From NCBI GenBank assembly GCA_001792895.1, contig MARA01000050.1, forward strand, positions 1 to 64,000: a stretch of 64,000 nucleotides of DNA. Direction: 5' to 3'. Made by a program: the position numbers and the translations under genes. Shown one piece after another: positions 20,858 through 31,267 of the stretch. A model generated the notes under the pieces. The model saw only the letters and a list, made by a program, of their open reading frames with translations, did no database searches and was not told the origin of the DNA. The first letter of the stretch is position 1, and each line of letters opens with the position of its first letter. Source of the stretch: Lentinus brumalis. Lineage: Eukaryota; Basidiomycota; Agaricomycetes; Polyporales; Polyporaceae.

Positions 20858-22752
20858 CTACTTCTTACGTGACGACCTTCGCAGCACCCGGGCGGGCGGG
20901 GAATCAATGACTTGGGGTACGGCCTCCGCCTCCTCCTCGTCTTCATGCTCTGGTTGGGGTGGCCGACCTGACCGGCGGCCTCGGGGTGTCTGCGCGGGGT
21001 GGAATTGCGTGTGGAAGGGACGGGGAGCTCGACGTAACACCGGGGGAGCGCATGAGAGGGGTTGCGAGCGGAGGCCTGGGTGCGAGTTGACCCGACGTTC
21101 CCCGTCACCGCCATCTCTACCTCGTCTGCGGAGGTTGTTGCGCGAGCAGCCAGGGCCTTGCCTTTCCCTGGGTTCCGCCCCCCGAACTTGCCCGCTCGAA
21201 TGCCCGGCGGAGCGCCTCGCTTCCCCATGATGCGAGCCTCCTTACGGCTGAGAGGCACTGTTGACGCAGACCCGTGAGCAACGCGTGGGCCGGTGGACTT
21301 CGCTGCGGACCCGGCTGGGATCCCAGGGTGCTGGGAGGTGCTGCAGAGAGGAAGAATTAGCTCGGCTGCGTCGCGCAGGAGCGACTGCGAGGCGCGTAGG
21401 TATTCTGGTCCCCCGCCTGGGATATCGTCGTGGCTGTCCGGTTCGATGTCGTTCGCGGTATAGATGTCCCGCAATGCCAGCCCGACGATCAGGGTCCACT
21501 GCTGGACGTCCGAGGCTGACGACGTAGGCGTAGGTGCATTGTCGGAGACCCACTCCATGACCGAGCCCCAACGCTCCCTCGTTGCGTGGAAATGGCTGGG
21601 AATTCCCCAACAATCAGAGTCCCAATTCGCCCAGCGGCTGACCTTCGGGTCGCGCAGGTGCGAACGACGACGAAGCTACACGCTATGAATGAGCATCACA
21701 TATCAAAAAAAAAAAGGGGGTTAGCTCACCATGTGTCGCCAGGACGTCAAGTAGTCCCGGTACGATGCTTCGCCGGAGAGTGACCACAGGTAAGGAATTA
21801 TCCGTTCCGGGTCACTCTCGACCCAGCTGGGAGGATTCCCGGTAGCAGAGACCAGGATCACTTGCCGAGGAGGGATACGACCGGTCCCAAGGCCATGACG
21901 CCCGACCGGGGCATCATCCCAGGGGCCGGGGATGTGAGGCAGGGGATCAGGTCCGGGCGTGTCCTCGGGCATTGGCTCGGGCGAGTGGTCGGGCAGAGAC
22001 CCGGGCGGATTGCCACCGGCCGCTTTCTTCACGGGCCTCGGCTTCGGCTTGGGCTTCTTCGGGCCAACGGTCGGCTTCGGCTTGCTTGGGCCAGCGGTCG
22101 GCTTGCCGTGGGCATCGAGCCCGTTGTTGGGTGCGGTAGGAGACACGTCAGGGTCAGAGACGTTGAGGTCGAAGGTCTCCTCATCGGGGCTGTCAGGCGA
22201 TTGGTTGCGCAGCTTCTCGTCGATGTCCTCGCCCGCTTCGGACCCCGCTCCTGAAGACTTCGCAGACGCCGAGTCATCAGCTGCCTTCGCCCTGCCCTTC
22301 CCCTTGTCCTTGGGAGCCGCGTTGTCCTTGACATTGCTGGGATCTTGCTGGCGGGCGTGTCTCCCCTTGGACTTGGTCCTCTTCTTCTTCCGACCCTGCG
22401 CCTTGGCCGCCCCGTCGTCCTCCGCGGTCGAACCCCCCTCGTCGGTGCCGGTGCCGTCCTCACTGCGCTTGTTCAGACCGAACGCGCCGGGAGGTGGGGC
22501 GCGCTTCGTCCGTGCGGCGTGACCCTTGCGCTTCGCCTCAGCGATATGCTTCGGGCGCGGAGGCTTCCCGTACGCAGCCTTGAGTCGTTCGCCCGCATCC
22601 TCGCCCTTCCCAACTCGCTTCCACCAGTGCGTCCAATGGAACCGCTCATCGGAGGTCTCCGCCGACGTCTGCAGGTCGAGAATGTGCTGCCACAGCTCCT
22701 TGACGCAGCCGACCGCCATGCGCATCGGGTTCTGGAAAACGAGTTCTTCCGG
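20858..22752 (-). pseudogene. HMG-like gene copy 2, 3' half (severed)
   Basis: This corresponds to exon 5 and most of exon 4 of the copy 1 gene, from about residue 347 onward. It is cut from its 5' half (35562-36785) by the retrotransposon at 22753. In addition, a G run near 20996 has four instead of five bases, shifting the frame so that the acidic/basic tail of copy 1 is replaced by an unrelated extension. Confidence 0.9.
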
Positions 22753-23808
22753 TGATACGCCAAGGGGCGAAATGAGCGGATAACACCACACAAATCTCCA
22801 GCCAAGGACTGTATGCACGTATTTTATATGCGAGAAGGGAAGAGGCTCCTAACCAACCCTAACTGAACGGAGACCTATGTCCAGGAGGGCTACGTACGAC
22901 TCCCGAATGACAGGAGCGTCCGGAAAGGGGCGCGGAAACCACGGAGACAAATGGAGGGAACGGCACGGAGACGGGACGATAGGGAGGACTCAACGGTGCC
23001 TGCCCGGACGGCGAGGAGACTTCCGACGCACGGACGCGACGGGTGCGAACCACGTAGGACACGGAGCGGAGACCACGGAGACAGTAGCGGATGAAACGGG
23101 TTCGAACTTATCGACTCGACGGCGGTAGGACTTCTTGACGGTGACGGCGATACTTTCGACGGTGAGCACGGAGCGGCGGCGGTAGACTTAGAGCTGAACT
23201 GTGGGGAGAACGGAATCTGAATTGCACACCGTGCTACCGAAGGTACAAAAGCAAAGCTACCCTAACGACAGCACGCAAGCCTCGGAAAGCCCTCGCAAAC
23301 GGTCCTGAGCCAATAGGGGCGGGCGGAGCTCCTTGCGCACGGACCTGCTGTCAGCCTTTAACCACAGCTAACCAACCAGCGCGCGCGCCGAGCCCCAACC
23401 GGTTCGAGGCGCTGGCGACCGACGTTTACCCAAGATGGTGGCGCGGAGCTCCAACTCCGGCGATAACCACACCGGCCAATCAACTGGCGTGAAGGACGCT
23501 CCAGAACCCCTCCGACCATGCGTCCGTGACCGAGGCTGCGTACGAGACCCCGGAATTGCGGCTAGATGTCTCATCGGGGACGTGAACCGTCTGACAGGCC
23601 GCCGCTCGGTGCGGACGGGCTGCAGACCGCGTTGTCCGACCTGTGCGAGGGTTCGGACGGTAGGAGGGGTGACGGAGCGATAGGGAAGGAGTATGGGGCT
23701 GTGGCGAGCATACTGGCCGACGTAGGACGGTCGGGAGTACTGGGCTCGCTCCTGTGGAACCTCCGGAAGGGCGCAAATTCCGTGCATAGACGTGTCCGAT
23801 ACCTATCA
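22753..23808 (-). repeat. LTR of element 1 (3' LTR)
   Basis: 1056 bp, beginning TGATACGCC and ending CCTATCA on the plus strand, so the ends are short inverted repeats TGATA...TATCA. It is identical to 34506-35561 except for one base noticed. Confidence 0.95.
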
Positions 23809-23845
23809 TCCCCTCCCCACTGAAATCTGGACCGTCCTCGGTCCA
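23809..23845 (-). promoter_or_regulatory. Polypurine tract and adjacent hairpin of element 1
   Basis: TCCCCTCCCCACT (23809-23821) abuts the 3' LTR; on the coding strand it is the purine run AGTGGGGAGGGGA, the expected primer for plus-strand synthesis. Next to it, after GAAAT, TGGACC (23828-23833) and GGTCCA (23840-23845) form a perfect 6-bp stem with loop GTCCTC. The block recurs at 27499-27536. Confidence 0.8.
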
Positions 23846-23953
23846 TCCGATTGGCGGGCGGGATGAGGGGGGAACGACACCATCGATAGGCTGGCCCCTG
23901 CGAGTATTTAAAGCCGCCGTACCATCCAGCACTGTCCTGTAGTACCGAACGCC

Positions 23954-24677
23954 ATGCCGAACGGACCTGCGACTTGGCCCGAGCTCCGGATCACCGTGAG
24001 GGAGGACGCTCTTCGGTACGCCGATGGTGCGGTGTCTCTCCTCGAAGCGGACCTTGAGTCTGGAAATTTCGGCGACGACGAGGTTGAGCTGCGACGCGAC
24101 ATGTCGACGATAGCTGATCTCCTGGTACGTCCCTATCCTCTCCGGAGTGCCTTCGGTGCTGATTTCCGCCCAGGACGGGCTGATGATCCTCGGATGCACC
24201 CCCGGACAGGTACTCGAGCTATGCGAGCGTACTCGGACGACCTTATCGGAGTGGCCTATCGAGGCTGCCCTCCGGAACGCTGCCGTGCGAGACTTCCTGG
24301 GCCGGATAGACAGCTCCCGCCGGGCGTTGCGCTTGGCCGCGGTGTCTGCCGAGGAACTGGACGTCTCTCGCGAGCTTCAGGTCGCCCGAGAGTGCCTCCT
24401 AGTGCTGAATCGTTCCCGACGGCCGGACCTGGCCCTGGCCTTCCGTGTTACTGCGGAGATCCGTCGACTCGCGGAGCGACAGGAAGAGCTCCGCCGCGAG
24501 CGCATCGCACTCGAGGACGGCCGGCTCCGAAGCGAAACTCGCGCAGTTGCTCGTAAGCGCTCCCTTCCTACGCGTGCCGCACGGTCTGACCTTGTTCTGC
24601 TAGGAGCGGACTCGCCGGTGCGAGTGGTGTACGACGTCGACGCGGGGGAAGACATCATCGAGGGCTCGGACGCCTAG
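23954..24677 (+). CDS. Retrotransposon-borne antisense gene A (224 aa)
   Basis: Exons 23954-24124 and 24174-24677 join in phase over a 49-bp GT-AG intron, giving 224 aa. A TATTTAAA box lies about 45 bp before the ATG (23905), so the gene appears to have its own promoter, opposite to gag-pol. The protein is Arg/Glu-rich and largely helical (RRLAERQEELRRERIALEDG region at about 150-180), with a basic KRSLPTRAARS patch and an acidic end (VDAGEDIIEGSDA). No known domain was recognised. The counterpart in element 2 has lost one base. Confidence 0.65.
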
Positions 24678-24991
24678 GAAGGATCGGAGACGGGGAACTC
24701 CTCAGGAGGGCGTGCGGATAGCGCGGAGGGCGCGCTGCGTCGACGGAGCGCCCGTAGAATAGTCCTAAAGCGGAAATAAAGTTACTCGTTTCGGCATGAC
24801 AGCGGATGAACTCCGTTGACGGCGAAAGGCGCGGTGACGTCGCGAAGCCCGGTGCTTCCTGATTGTTTGACCTTCGTTCGTGATTGAGGACGCGAAATTT
24901 TTTGCCTCCGAGGCTCCCTTAAAGACCTGCCGTCGGGCGCGTTCGGTCGCTCGTGCTCCTTGACCGCTTCCTCCCTCCTCGACGCTTCAAC

Positions 24992-27016
24992 ATGGCAGCC
25001 CCTCTCTCTCCTAACGTCGACCTCAGCGACCCCGAGGACTTCACCAACGCCTCGAACTTCGCCTCCTTCGTCGAGGGCTTCGTCCTGGACGAGCTGCACC
25101 CCTACTCGGGCCGATACTACGGGGAGGCCGCGGAGCACTTCCTCCGCTACCTGGTGAGTTTCGCCCTGTTTGTCGGAGCCATCGGGGGCCAACCGGGCGG
25201 TCGACTGAATCCTCTAGGAGGCCGCGCCTTCCGAACCCAGCGGGGAATACCGGTCCCGCTTTCCCGCGTTTTGGGGGACGTTCAGCGAGCACGCCCCCCG
25301 GAGCTCCAGCGGGAGTTCTTCCGCAAGTGCAGCCAGGCGGTCCTGGCCCGGGACGCGGACTTCCTCCGCGCGCAAGTCCAACTCCACCAGGAAGGCATCA
25401 AGAACGCCGAGGCCCGCTTCCAGGAAGTGTCGCGCCGCGTCAAACCCGGTCGGCGGAACACTCCCGCGGACGTCGCGGAGGCTCGGGACTTGGAGCACGA
25501 GCTGAAGCTGGCGCGGAGCCGGCTTGAGGTCTACCAGAAGGCGGAGACCGCCGTCTCGGACTACGGTACGTTCCTACGCCTCCGAGGCGTCCCTTTTTGC
25601 GCTAACCTCCGGCGTGTAGTGAACTTGCTCGCGAACGCGGACCCCTCCGAGCCTCGCGCTCTCGAATTTACGGACAAGGACAAGTACCTCCCGTTCGCCC
25701 CGGACGTCGTAGCGAAACTCTTCAGGATCTCGCCGCTTCCTAGCCCGCCGCCCGCACGCACGACTTCTCAAGGCCCCAAGACCCCGCAAGGGCGCAAGGC
25801 TCCGCAAGGGCCGAAGACTCCGCAGGGTTCGAAGGCTCCGCCGGGTCCGAAGACTCCGCCGGGTCCGAAGACTCCGCAGGGACAGAAACCTCCGCAGGAC
25901 GACGGCGGCGATGAGGACGCTGAAGGTTCCAGCGAGGACGACGAGCTCGCCAGCACGACGCAGGAACCCCAGCCCAGTGGCAGCAAGAAGCGCAAGCCCG
26001 CCAGTGGCTCTGGCCGGCGCGGCGGCAGGAAGAAGCCCAAGACCGACCCCACGAGCGGCTCGGAGGAGGGAGTGCTGCTCTCCTTCGAGGGACCAGTAAG
26101 TCTCCGCTCGTTCCTGCCGCGGCGATCGTTTGCTAACTTGTAGGACCTTAGTGCGACCACTGTCGCTCGAAGGGGGGCCGCTGCCTCCCGTCGGGGAAGG
26201 TCGGCCTCTGCCAGAAGTGCAAGAAGGACGCGCAAGGGTGCCGGTGGACCGGCTCCAGCGTCTTCGGCGAGATGTCCTGTAAGTCCGTCCTCTTCTCTGC
26301 CTTCCGCGGTGGCTGACCCTTAGCATTCGATAGGGAACCGCAAGACCATCGCCCTCTTCAACGGCGAGGGCTGGGTTCCTATCCCCGGAACCCCCGACAT
26401 CCGATACATGGCCGTCCGCTTCATCGCCATCTTCGAGCGGGACCGACCGCGTTTCCGAGTCGTCGACCAGGACGGACTCGCGGAGCGGCTGCGAGCTGTC
26501 GGACTGCCCGACGCCATCGCGCCCACTGCGATCCCAGCGGACTTCGCTCCGACCGTCGAGCCCGCGGAGGTCGCGGCCTTCCGCGACAAGCACAAGGGCT
26601 GGGCGGTCTTCAAGGTCCTTCCCTGGAACGCGCCCGCTCCTGCTGCGCCTCCGACGACTCCTGCCGGGACTGCGGGGCCCTCCTTGCCTGCGGGGGTCTC
26701 GTTCTCCGCTCCCTTCTCGGTCCCCTACCAGGGGGACTTGTCCGGACTCTCGCCGTTCGACCGGCTGGTCGCGGAGAACCGGCTGGAGGCCAACCGGCTG
26801 GTGTACGACATCTGGGGGAAGGCCCACGAGCTCGTCGCTCGGATGACGCGGGAGAAGGAGCTCACCGGAGAGACCTTCGGGAAGTATCGGTCGGAGGAGG
26901 AGGGGGTGGAGCTGCCTCCCAAGATCAGCTTTTCGCGGCTCGCGGCGACGGACCCCGGACAGGACCTCGTCGCGAAGCTCCTCCGGTTCCGTGCTCCTGG
27001 GGGTGGGGACGCCTGA
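24992..27016 (+). CDS. Retrotransposon-borne antisense gene B, Zn2Cys6-type (about 590 aa)
   Basis: Exons: 24992-25153, 25241-25565, 25620-26095, 26152-26278 and 26334-27016, giving 590 aa. The first acceptor is uncertain. One at 25217 has a better branch site (GACTGAAT) and gives a more natural peptide (GEYRSRFPAFW), but then the frame would need one more C in the run at 25294-25299; the acceptor at 25240 keeps the frame as sequenced. After a helical N-terminal region comes a Lys/Pro repeat tract (GPKTPQG, GPKTPPG), a basic NLS-like stretch, and C-x2-C-x6-C-x8-C-x2-C-x6-C (CDHCRSKGGRC...CQKCKKDAQGC), matching Zn(II)2Cys6 spacing. A C-terminal domain follows (WNRKTIALFNGEGWVPIPG...KVLPWN; helical end). 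Likely a nuclear, DNA-associated protein captured from the host. Confidence 0.65.
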
Positions 27017-27498
27017 TTGCCGCTTCGGACGCCTCGGACGGTCCTCCTGTGTCAGTAGCAGGAGCGTTAGTGGGCTTCGGTCGCGTTTGTACAGTAATAA
27101 TTTTCTTGGTCTGTCCTTGTAGTCTCGAATGCTTTGTATATGCAAAGAAAATGAATGCTGTCTTGTTTTGAATTGGACTGAGTGGTAAGGATAGTGTGGT
27201 GCGCCGTAGGGGCAGAATTGTAAGTACTAGTGTCTAGATGTAAAGGAATGTTGTAACGCATCGGACGGGGCTCGGACGCCTCGGAGGCGCGATATGCCCG
27301 GTAGTTGGCCACGTAGGAAACCTGATAGGAAGGTCCGGAGAGGTAAAGGAATGTGAGACGACCCTTAGAGACTCGGAGAAAATTCGGACGGTAGTGCGGA
27401 AGGAGAATAGATTGTCATAGGGAAGGGACGGGGGACGTAAGTAAAGGGCAACAGTAGGTATAGTTTCTGGTAATGTAGTGCTTGGCGCGGGATATCCC
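27017..27498. other. Non-coding region between antisense gene B and pol end
   Basis: About 480 bp, AT-richer than the genes, with no supported frame. It probably contains the 3' end signals of antisense gene B (AGTAATAATTTTC near 27093). Confidence 0.45.
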
Positions 27499-27536
27499 TC
27501 CCCTCCCCACTGAAATGTCGACTGTCCTCAGTCGAC
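27499..27536 (-). promoter_or_regulatory. Internal second polypurine tract and hairpin, element 1
   Basis: 27499-27516 repeats 18 bases of the terminal tract exactly (TCCCCTCCCCACTGAAAT). The following hairpin has GTCGACT/AGTCGAC arms (27517-27523, 27530-27536) around the same loop GTCCTC. It lies about 30 bp beyond the pol stop codon, where a conventional Ty3 element would have its tract and LTR. Confidence 0.8.
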
Positions 27537-27564
27537 GCTTCCGTGGGCGCTAAACCCGGGGTGG

Positions 27565-30500
27565 TTAATCCACGTCCTCGAAGTCCTCCTGCTCATCTAC
27601 CTCCGTTGCTTCGATGATGCGGAGCTTGTCGTCGGAGACGTCGAGCGCACCGTCGGGCACGTAGATAGCTTCTCGGGCGAGGTACGGGATGAGTCGGAAG
27701 GCGGCGACGGGGCGGTCGAAGACGGCGCCGTTGAGTTCGGCGATGACATATGCTCCGCCGCGGTTCCGCTTGATGACCACGTAGGGGCCGAGGTAACGGG
27801 GGCGCATCTTGCGGTTGAGGGACTTTTCGATGGCGGTATTGCGCATGAGGACGAGGCGTCCGCGCTCGAAGTTGAAGGACTTGATTGTCCGAGCGTGGTC
27901 CTGCTCGAACTTCTGCGCTGCCTCGACCCGCTGCTTGAAGACCGTAGAGCGCAGGAGGCTGAGCTGCTCCGGACGCTTCTGGAGTGCGATGGCGCGTCGG
28001 ACGATGAGCTCGGCGGTCGATAGCATCTTGGTGGGTACCGGCATCAGGTAGGTCGCCTCAGCGATGTCGAATGGCATGATCGGGTTCGTCCCGGTGACCG
28101 CGAAGTACGGAGAGCAGCCTAGGCGTCGTCGGACGGTGACTCTGTCCGCCCAGAGGGTGGTGTATACTCGGGAGACCCATAGGGAGGCATCCCCGTCGCA
28201 GGCCTTGAAGAGGCCGTCCCGGACGTGGAAGTGCGGTCGTTCGACTATTCCGTTTGCCTGCGAATTGTAGCCGGAGATACGGATATGAAAGACGTGGTAC
28301 TTCTTCGAGAGGTACTCGAGGGCGGCTATCCAGGGGGACCCGTTGTCGGACACGATCTCGGAGACCGCGCCCCACCGGCACAGGAGATCTTGGTAGAGCC
28401 AGTCGCCGATGACTTGCGCGGTCTGCGACTTGGACGCTCGGCCTTCGACCCAGGACGTAGTAGCGCACCGAGCGTGGAAGAAGTGCTTGTAGGTCCCTGG
28501 CATATCCATAGAGTCGACGTGAACGCGGACCATCGGCGGAGCAGGGTACGGAATGGTCGGAGGGATGTGGATACGAGTAGTCTGGCGGATCTGGCACAGG
28601 TGACAACTACGGACGTACCAGGCAACGTCGGCTTCATTTCCGGCCACCAGAAACGTTCCGCGACGAAGGCTCGGGTCGCGTAGATTCCGCGGTGTCCGAT
28701 GTAATCGTGCATTTCGACTAGGACCTGCGAGCGGATGTCCGGTGCGAGTACCCTCTTGTGGGCCCCGTCTTCTGAGGTGCGCCAAAGGCGGCCCTCCTTG
28801 TCGACGAAGAAATCCTTGGCCCACTTCGAGAGTCGGGTGAACTCCCGGTCGTCGAGCTCTGACGGGCGCTCGCGAGATCTTAACCACTCGCGCGCTAGCT
28901 CGAGGCGTCGGTCCATCTTCGCTGCAGCGGATGTCCGCGGAAACCGATCGTACGGTATCGGCGGGACCTCCGGTAGCTTCGCGGACGTTCCGCTGGTTTG
29001 CTGCATGAGGATGGTGAAGGAGGGCGCGTCCGGTGCGGCCGGTGCGCGTAGCGGGGCGTCGGACAAACGGAGCGTCGGAGGAGGGTTGACCAAGTGCATC
29101 ATGCTATAGAGCCGGTCGATCCAGTCGTCGAAGTCATCGTCCGGCTCGGGCGTGTCTCCCGGCTGAGGCGGACGCCTCGACAGACCGTCGGGGCCGTGGT
29201 GTACTCCGGGTACGTGGACTAGGGTGAAGTGGAAGGTTGTGATGGAGACTATCCAGCGGTTCATCGAAGCGGACGGGGCGTAGTCGGGGTGCCGGAGCAT
29301 ACCCTCGATGTAGCGGGCGTCGACTTCGACGACAAGGTTGCGGACCCCGATCAGGTGGAACCGGAGTGCGCGGAGTGTCCGGTAGAGTCCGTAAAGCTCG
29401 AGCTTGGCCTGCGAGAAGCGGGCTTCGCGCTCGTTGAGGGTTATAGAGCCGAAGCGATTGTAGTAGCGGATTTTTGGGTCGTTGATGTCTTGTTGGGCGA
29501 GGTGGTAGCCCACGGCGATGTAGGAGGTGTCGACGGCCAGGATGACAGGAGCGTCGGACTCGTAGTCGAGCGGACGGAGGGCGGGGGAGTCCAGGAGAGC
29601 CTGCTTGAGGTCCGCCATCGCCTGTAGCTGCTCCGCCCCGAACTCGAAAGGAACATCCTTCCGAGTTAGCTTGACCAGGGGGTTAGCTCGCTTGGCGAAG
29701 TCCTTGATGAAGATGCGGGCCACCCCGACCGTTCCGAGGAAGGCCCGGACCTCCGAGAGGTCCTTGCACGGTCCCCAGTTGGCGATGGCTTCGGTGCGCT
29801 TGACGTCGGGCTTACGCCCTTCCGGAGTACAGAAGTGCCCGATGGCTACGAACTCCGGTGGTCCTATGTTCGCCTTAGTCCCGGAGAACGTCCCGCCGGC
29901 ATGCTTGACCCGCTGAACGCAACGGTTGACGTCCGGTAGATGTTCCCAGAAGTACCTTCGGACTCCCGGATTCGCCGGGATCATCTCCCACCCTCCTACG
30001 GCAACCTTGTACTGGTCCGCGGGGCCCTTGACCGTAACATCGTCGATATAGGGAAGGGTTACGTGCGGGATCTCCGGCTGCAGGATGAACGTGACGTCGT
30101 CGTGGAAGATCGGAACTGAGTTCGACCAACCCATCGGAAGCGTCGTAAGGCGCATAGCTCCGAACGGCGTCTGGAAGGTGGTTAAGTCGCGCGAGCGCTC
30201 GTCGATTTCCCGTTCGTCGTACCCCACGTAGAGGTCCAACGTCGTGCCACACGCGCGACCGGCGAACTGTTCCGCGAGGTGATCCGGGACCGGCGGGACT
30301 CCGGAGTGCTGGATGGTGACCTTGTTGAGAGGCTCGAGGCTGTGGACGATCCGAATGTTGCCGTCCTTCTTGAGTACGCAGAACCACCGGGACCGGTAGG
30401 ACGCGTTGGAAGGCTCGTAGACTCCGGCGGCGATCTTCCGTTGGATGAGGGCCGCGGCTTGAGCGTAAATACCGGGCGGGATAGGGAAGTTCTTCTCTAC

Positions 30501-31267
30501 CCACGGAACATGCGGAATGACCGGGAAGCGCACTGGGGGAACATGTCACGCCGGAAGCTGCCCCGCTCGGAGTCGTCCCACGCGAATGCTCCCTGTTGTT
30601 TGCACATGAAGTCGTCTAGGACGTCCAGCTCGGCGGGCAGTAACCATTGCGCGTGATGCGCTCGAAAACGCTCCCTGCGCTCCGCGGTGTAGCGTCCCGT
30701 CGGAACATACGGCGGAGGGTTCGGGTCTAGGAGCGGGAGGTCGGCTAGAGGGTCGCCGATCCGGTTGCGGACGATGCGGTATTCTGCGGGCAGCTCGCCG
30801 ATCACAGGACGGACCTTGAGAGCGACCGGCTTGTATTTCTTTTTGCTTTTTAGTAGAACCGTGAACGGAGGCTTGGAACCAGTAGCGGAGAGACGAGGGG
30901 TATCGCGGTTCGGGGGGACCGGTCGCTGCGGTTGGCTTTTCGTCTTGGAGACTGGGTATGTAGCCACCGGACGGCCCGGACCCACCGGAACCGACGTAGG
31001 AGATAGAGAGCCGGAAGCAGAGGAACGCATCGGAGAGACAGAGGACGAGAGAGCTGACGGAACAGTGGAAAAGAAGAGGGATTGGAGCGACGGTTTAGAC
31101 GTGACCTCCTCGCAAGCGGACAGATAGGAAAGGAGAATAGATATAGGGGCACCGTCGGGCATGGGGGCGTAGGCGGTAGCCCGGGCGTGCTGGGTGGTAT
31201 GCTGGTATTCTACCAGAAGGGCGACCTCTCCCCGACCGGCGGTCAGATCCTCGAAGGCCGAAAACCC
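27565..31267 (-). pseudogene. pol: pol of element 1 (RT, RNase H, integrase; two frameshifts)
   Basis: The frame entered by -1 shift at 31261-31267. Reverse transcriptase with the YIDD catalytic box near 30040; RNase H with FSQAKLELYG and a VEVDAR Asp; integrase with an HHCC zinc motif (MHDYIGH...CHLCQ), D,D,E residues (HVDSMD, VSDNGS, NGIVERP) and a GPY/F-type module (RYLGPYVVIK...FRLIPY) near the end. No chromodomain follows. Single-base losses in a G run near 30538 and in GGCC near 28629 break the frame compared with element 2, where it is continuous. Confidence 0.9.

Noticed and set aside
22753..23808. LTR ORFs of 139 and 239 codons
   Set aside because: They run through LTR and flank without domain content, recur in each LTR copy, and are not conserved in frame with gag.
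25574..27145. 523-codon minus-strand ORF, in sense with gag-pol
   Set aside because: Arg/Leu-rich shadow of antisense gene B. The plus-strand frame has introns, the zinc-cluster motif and sensible composition.
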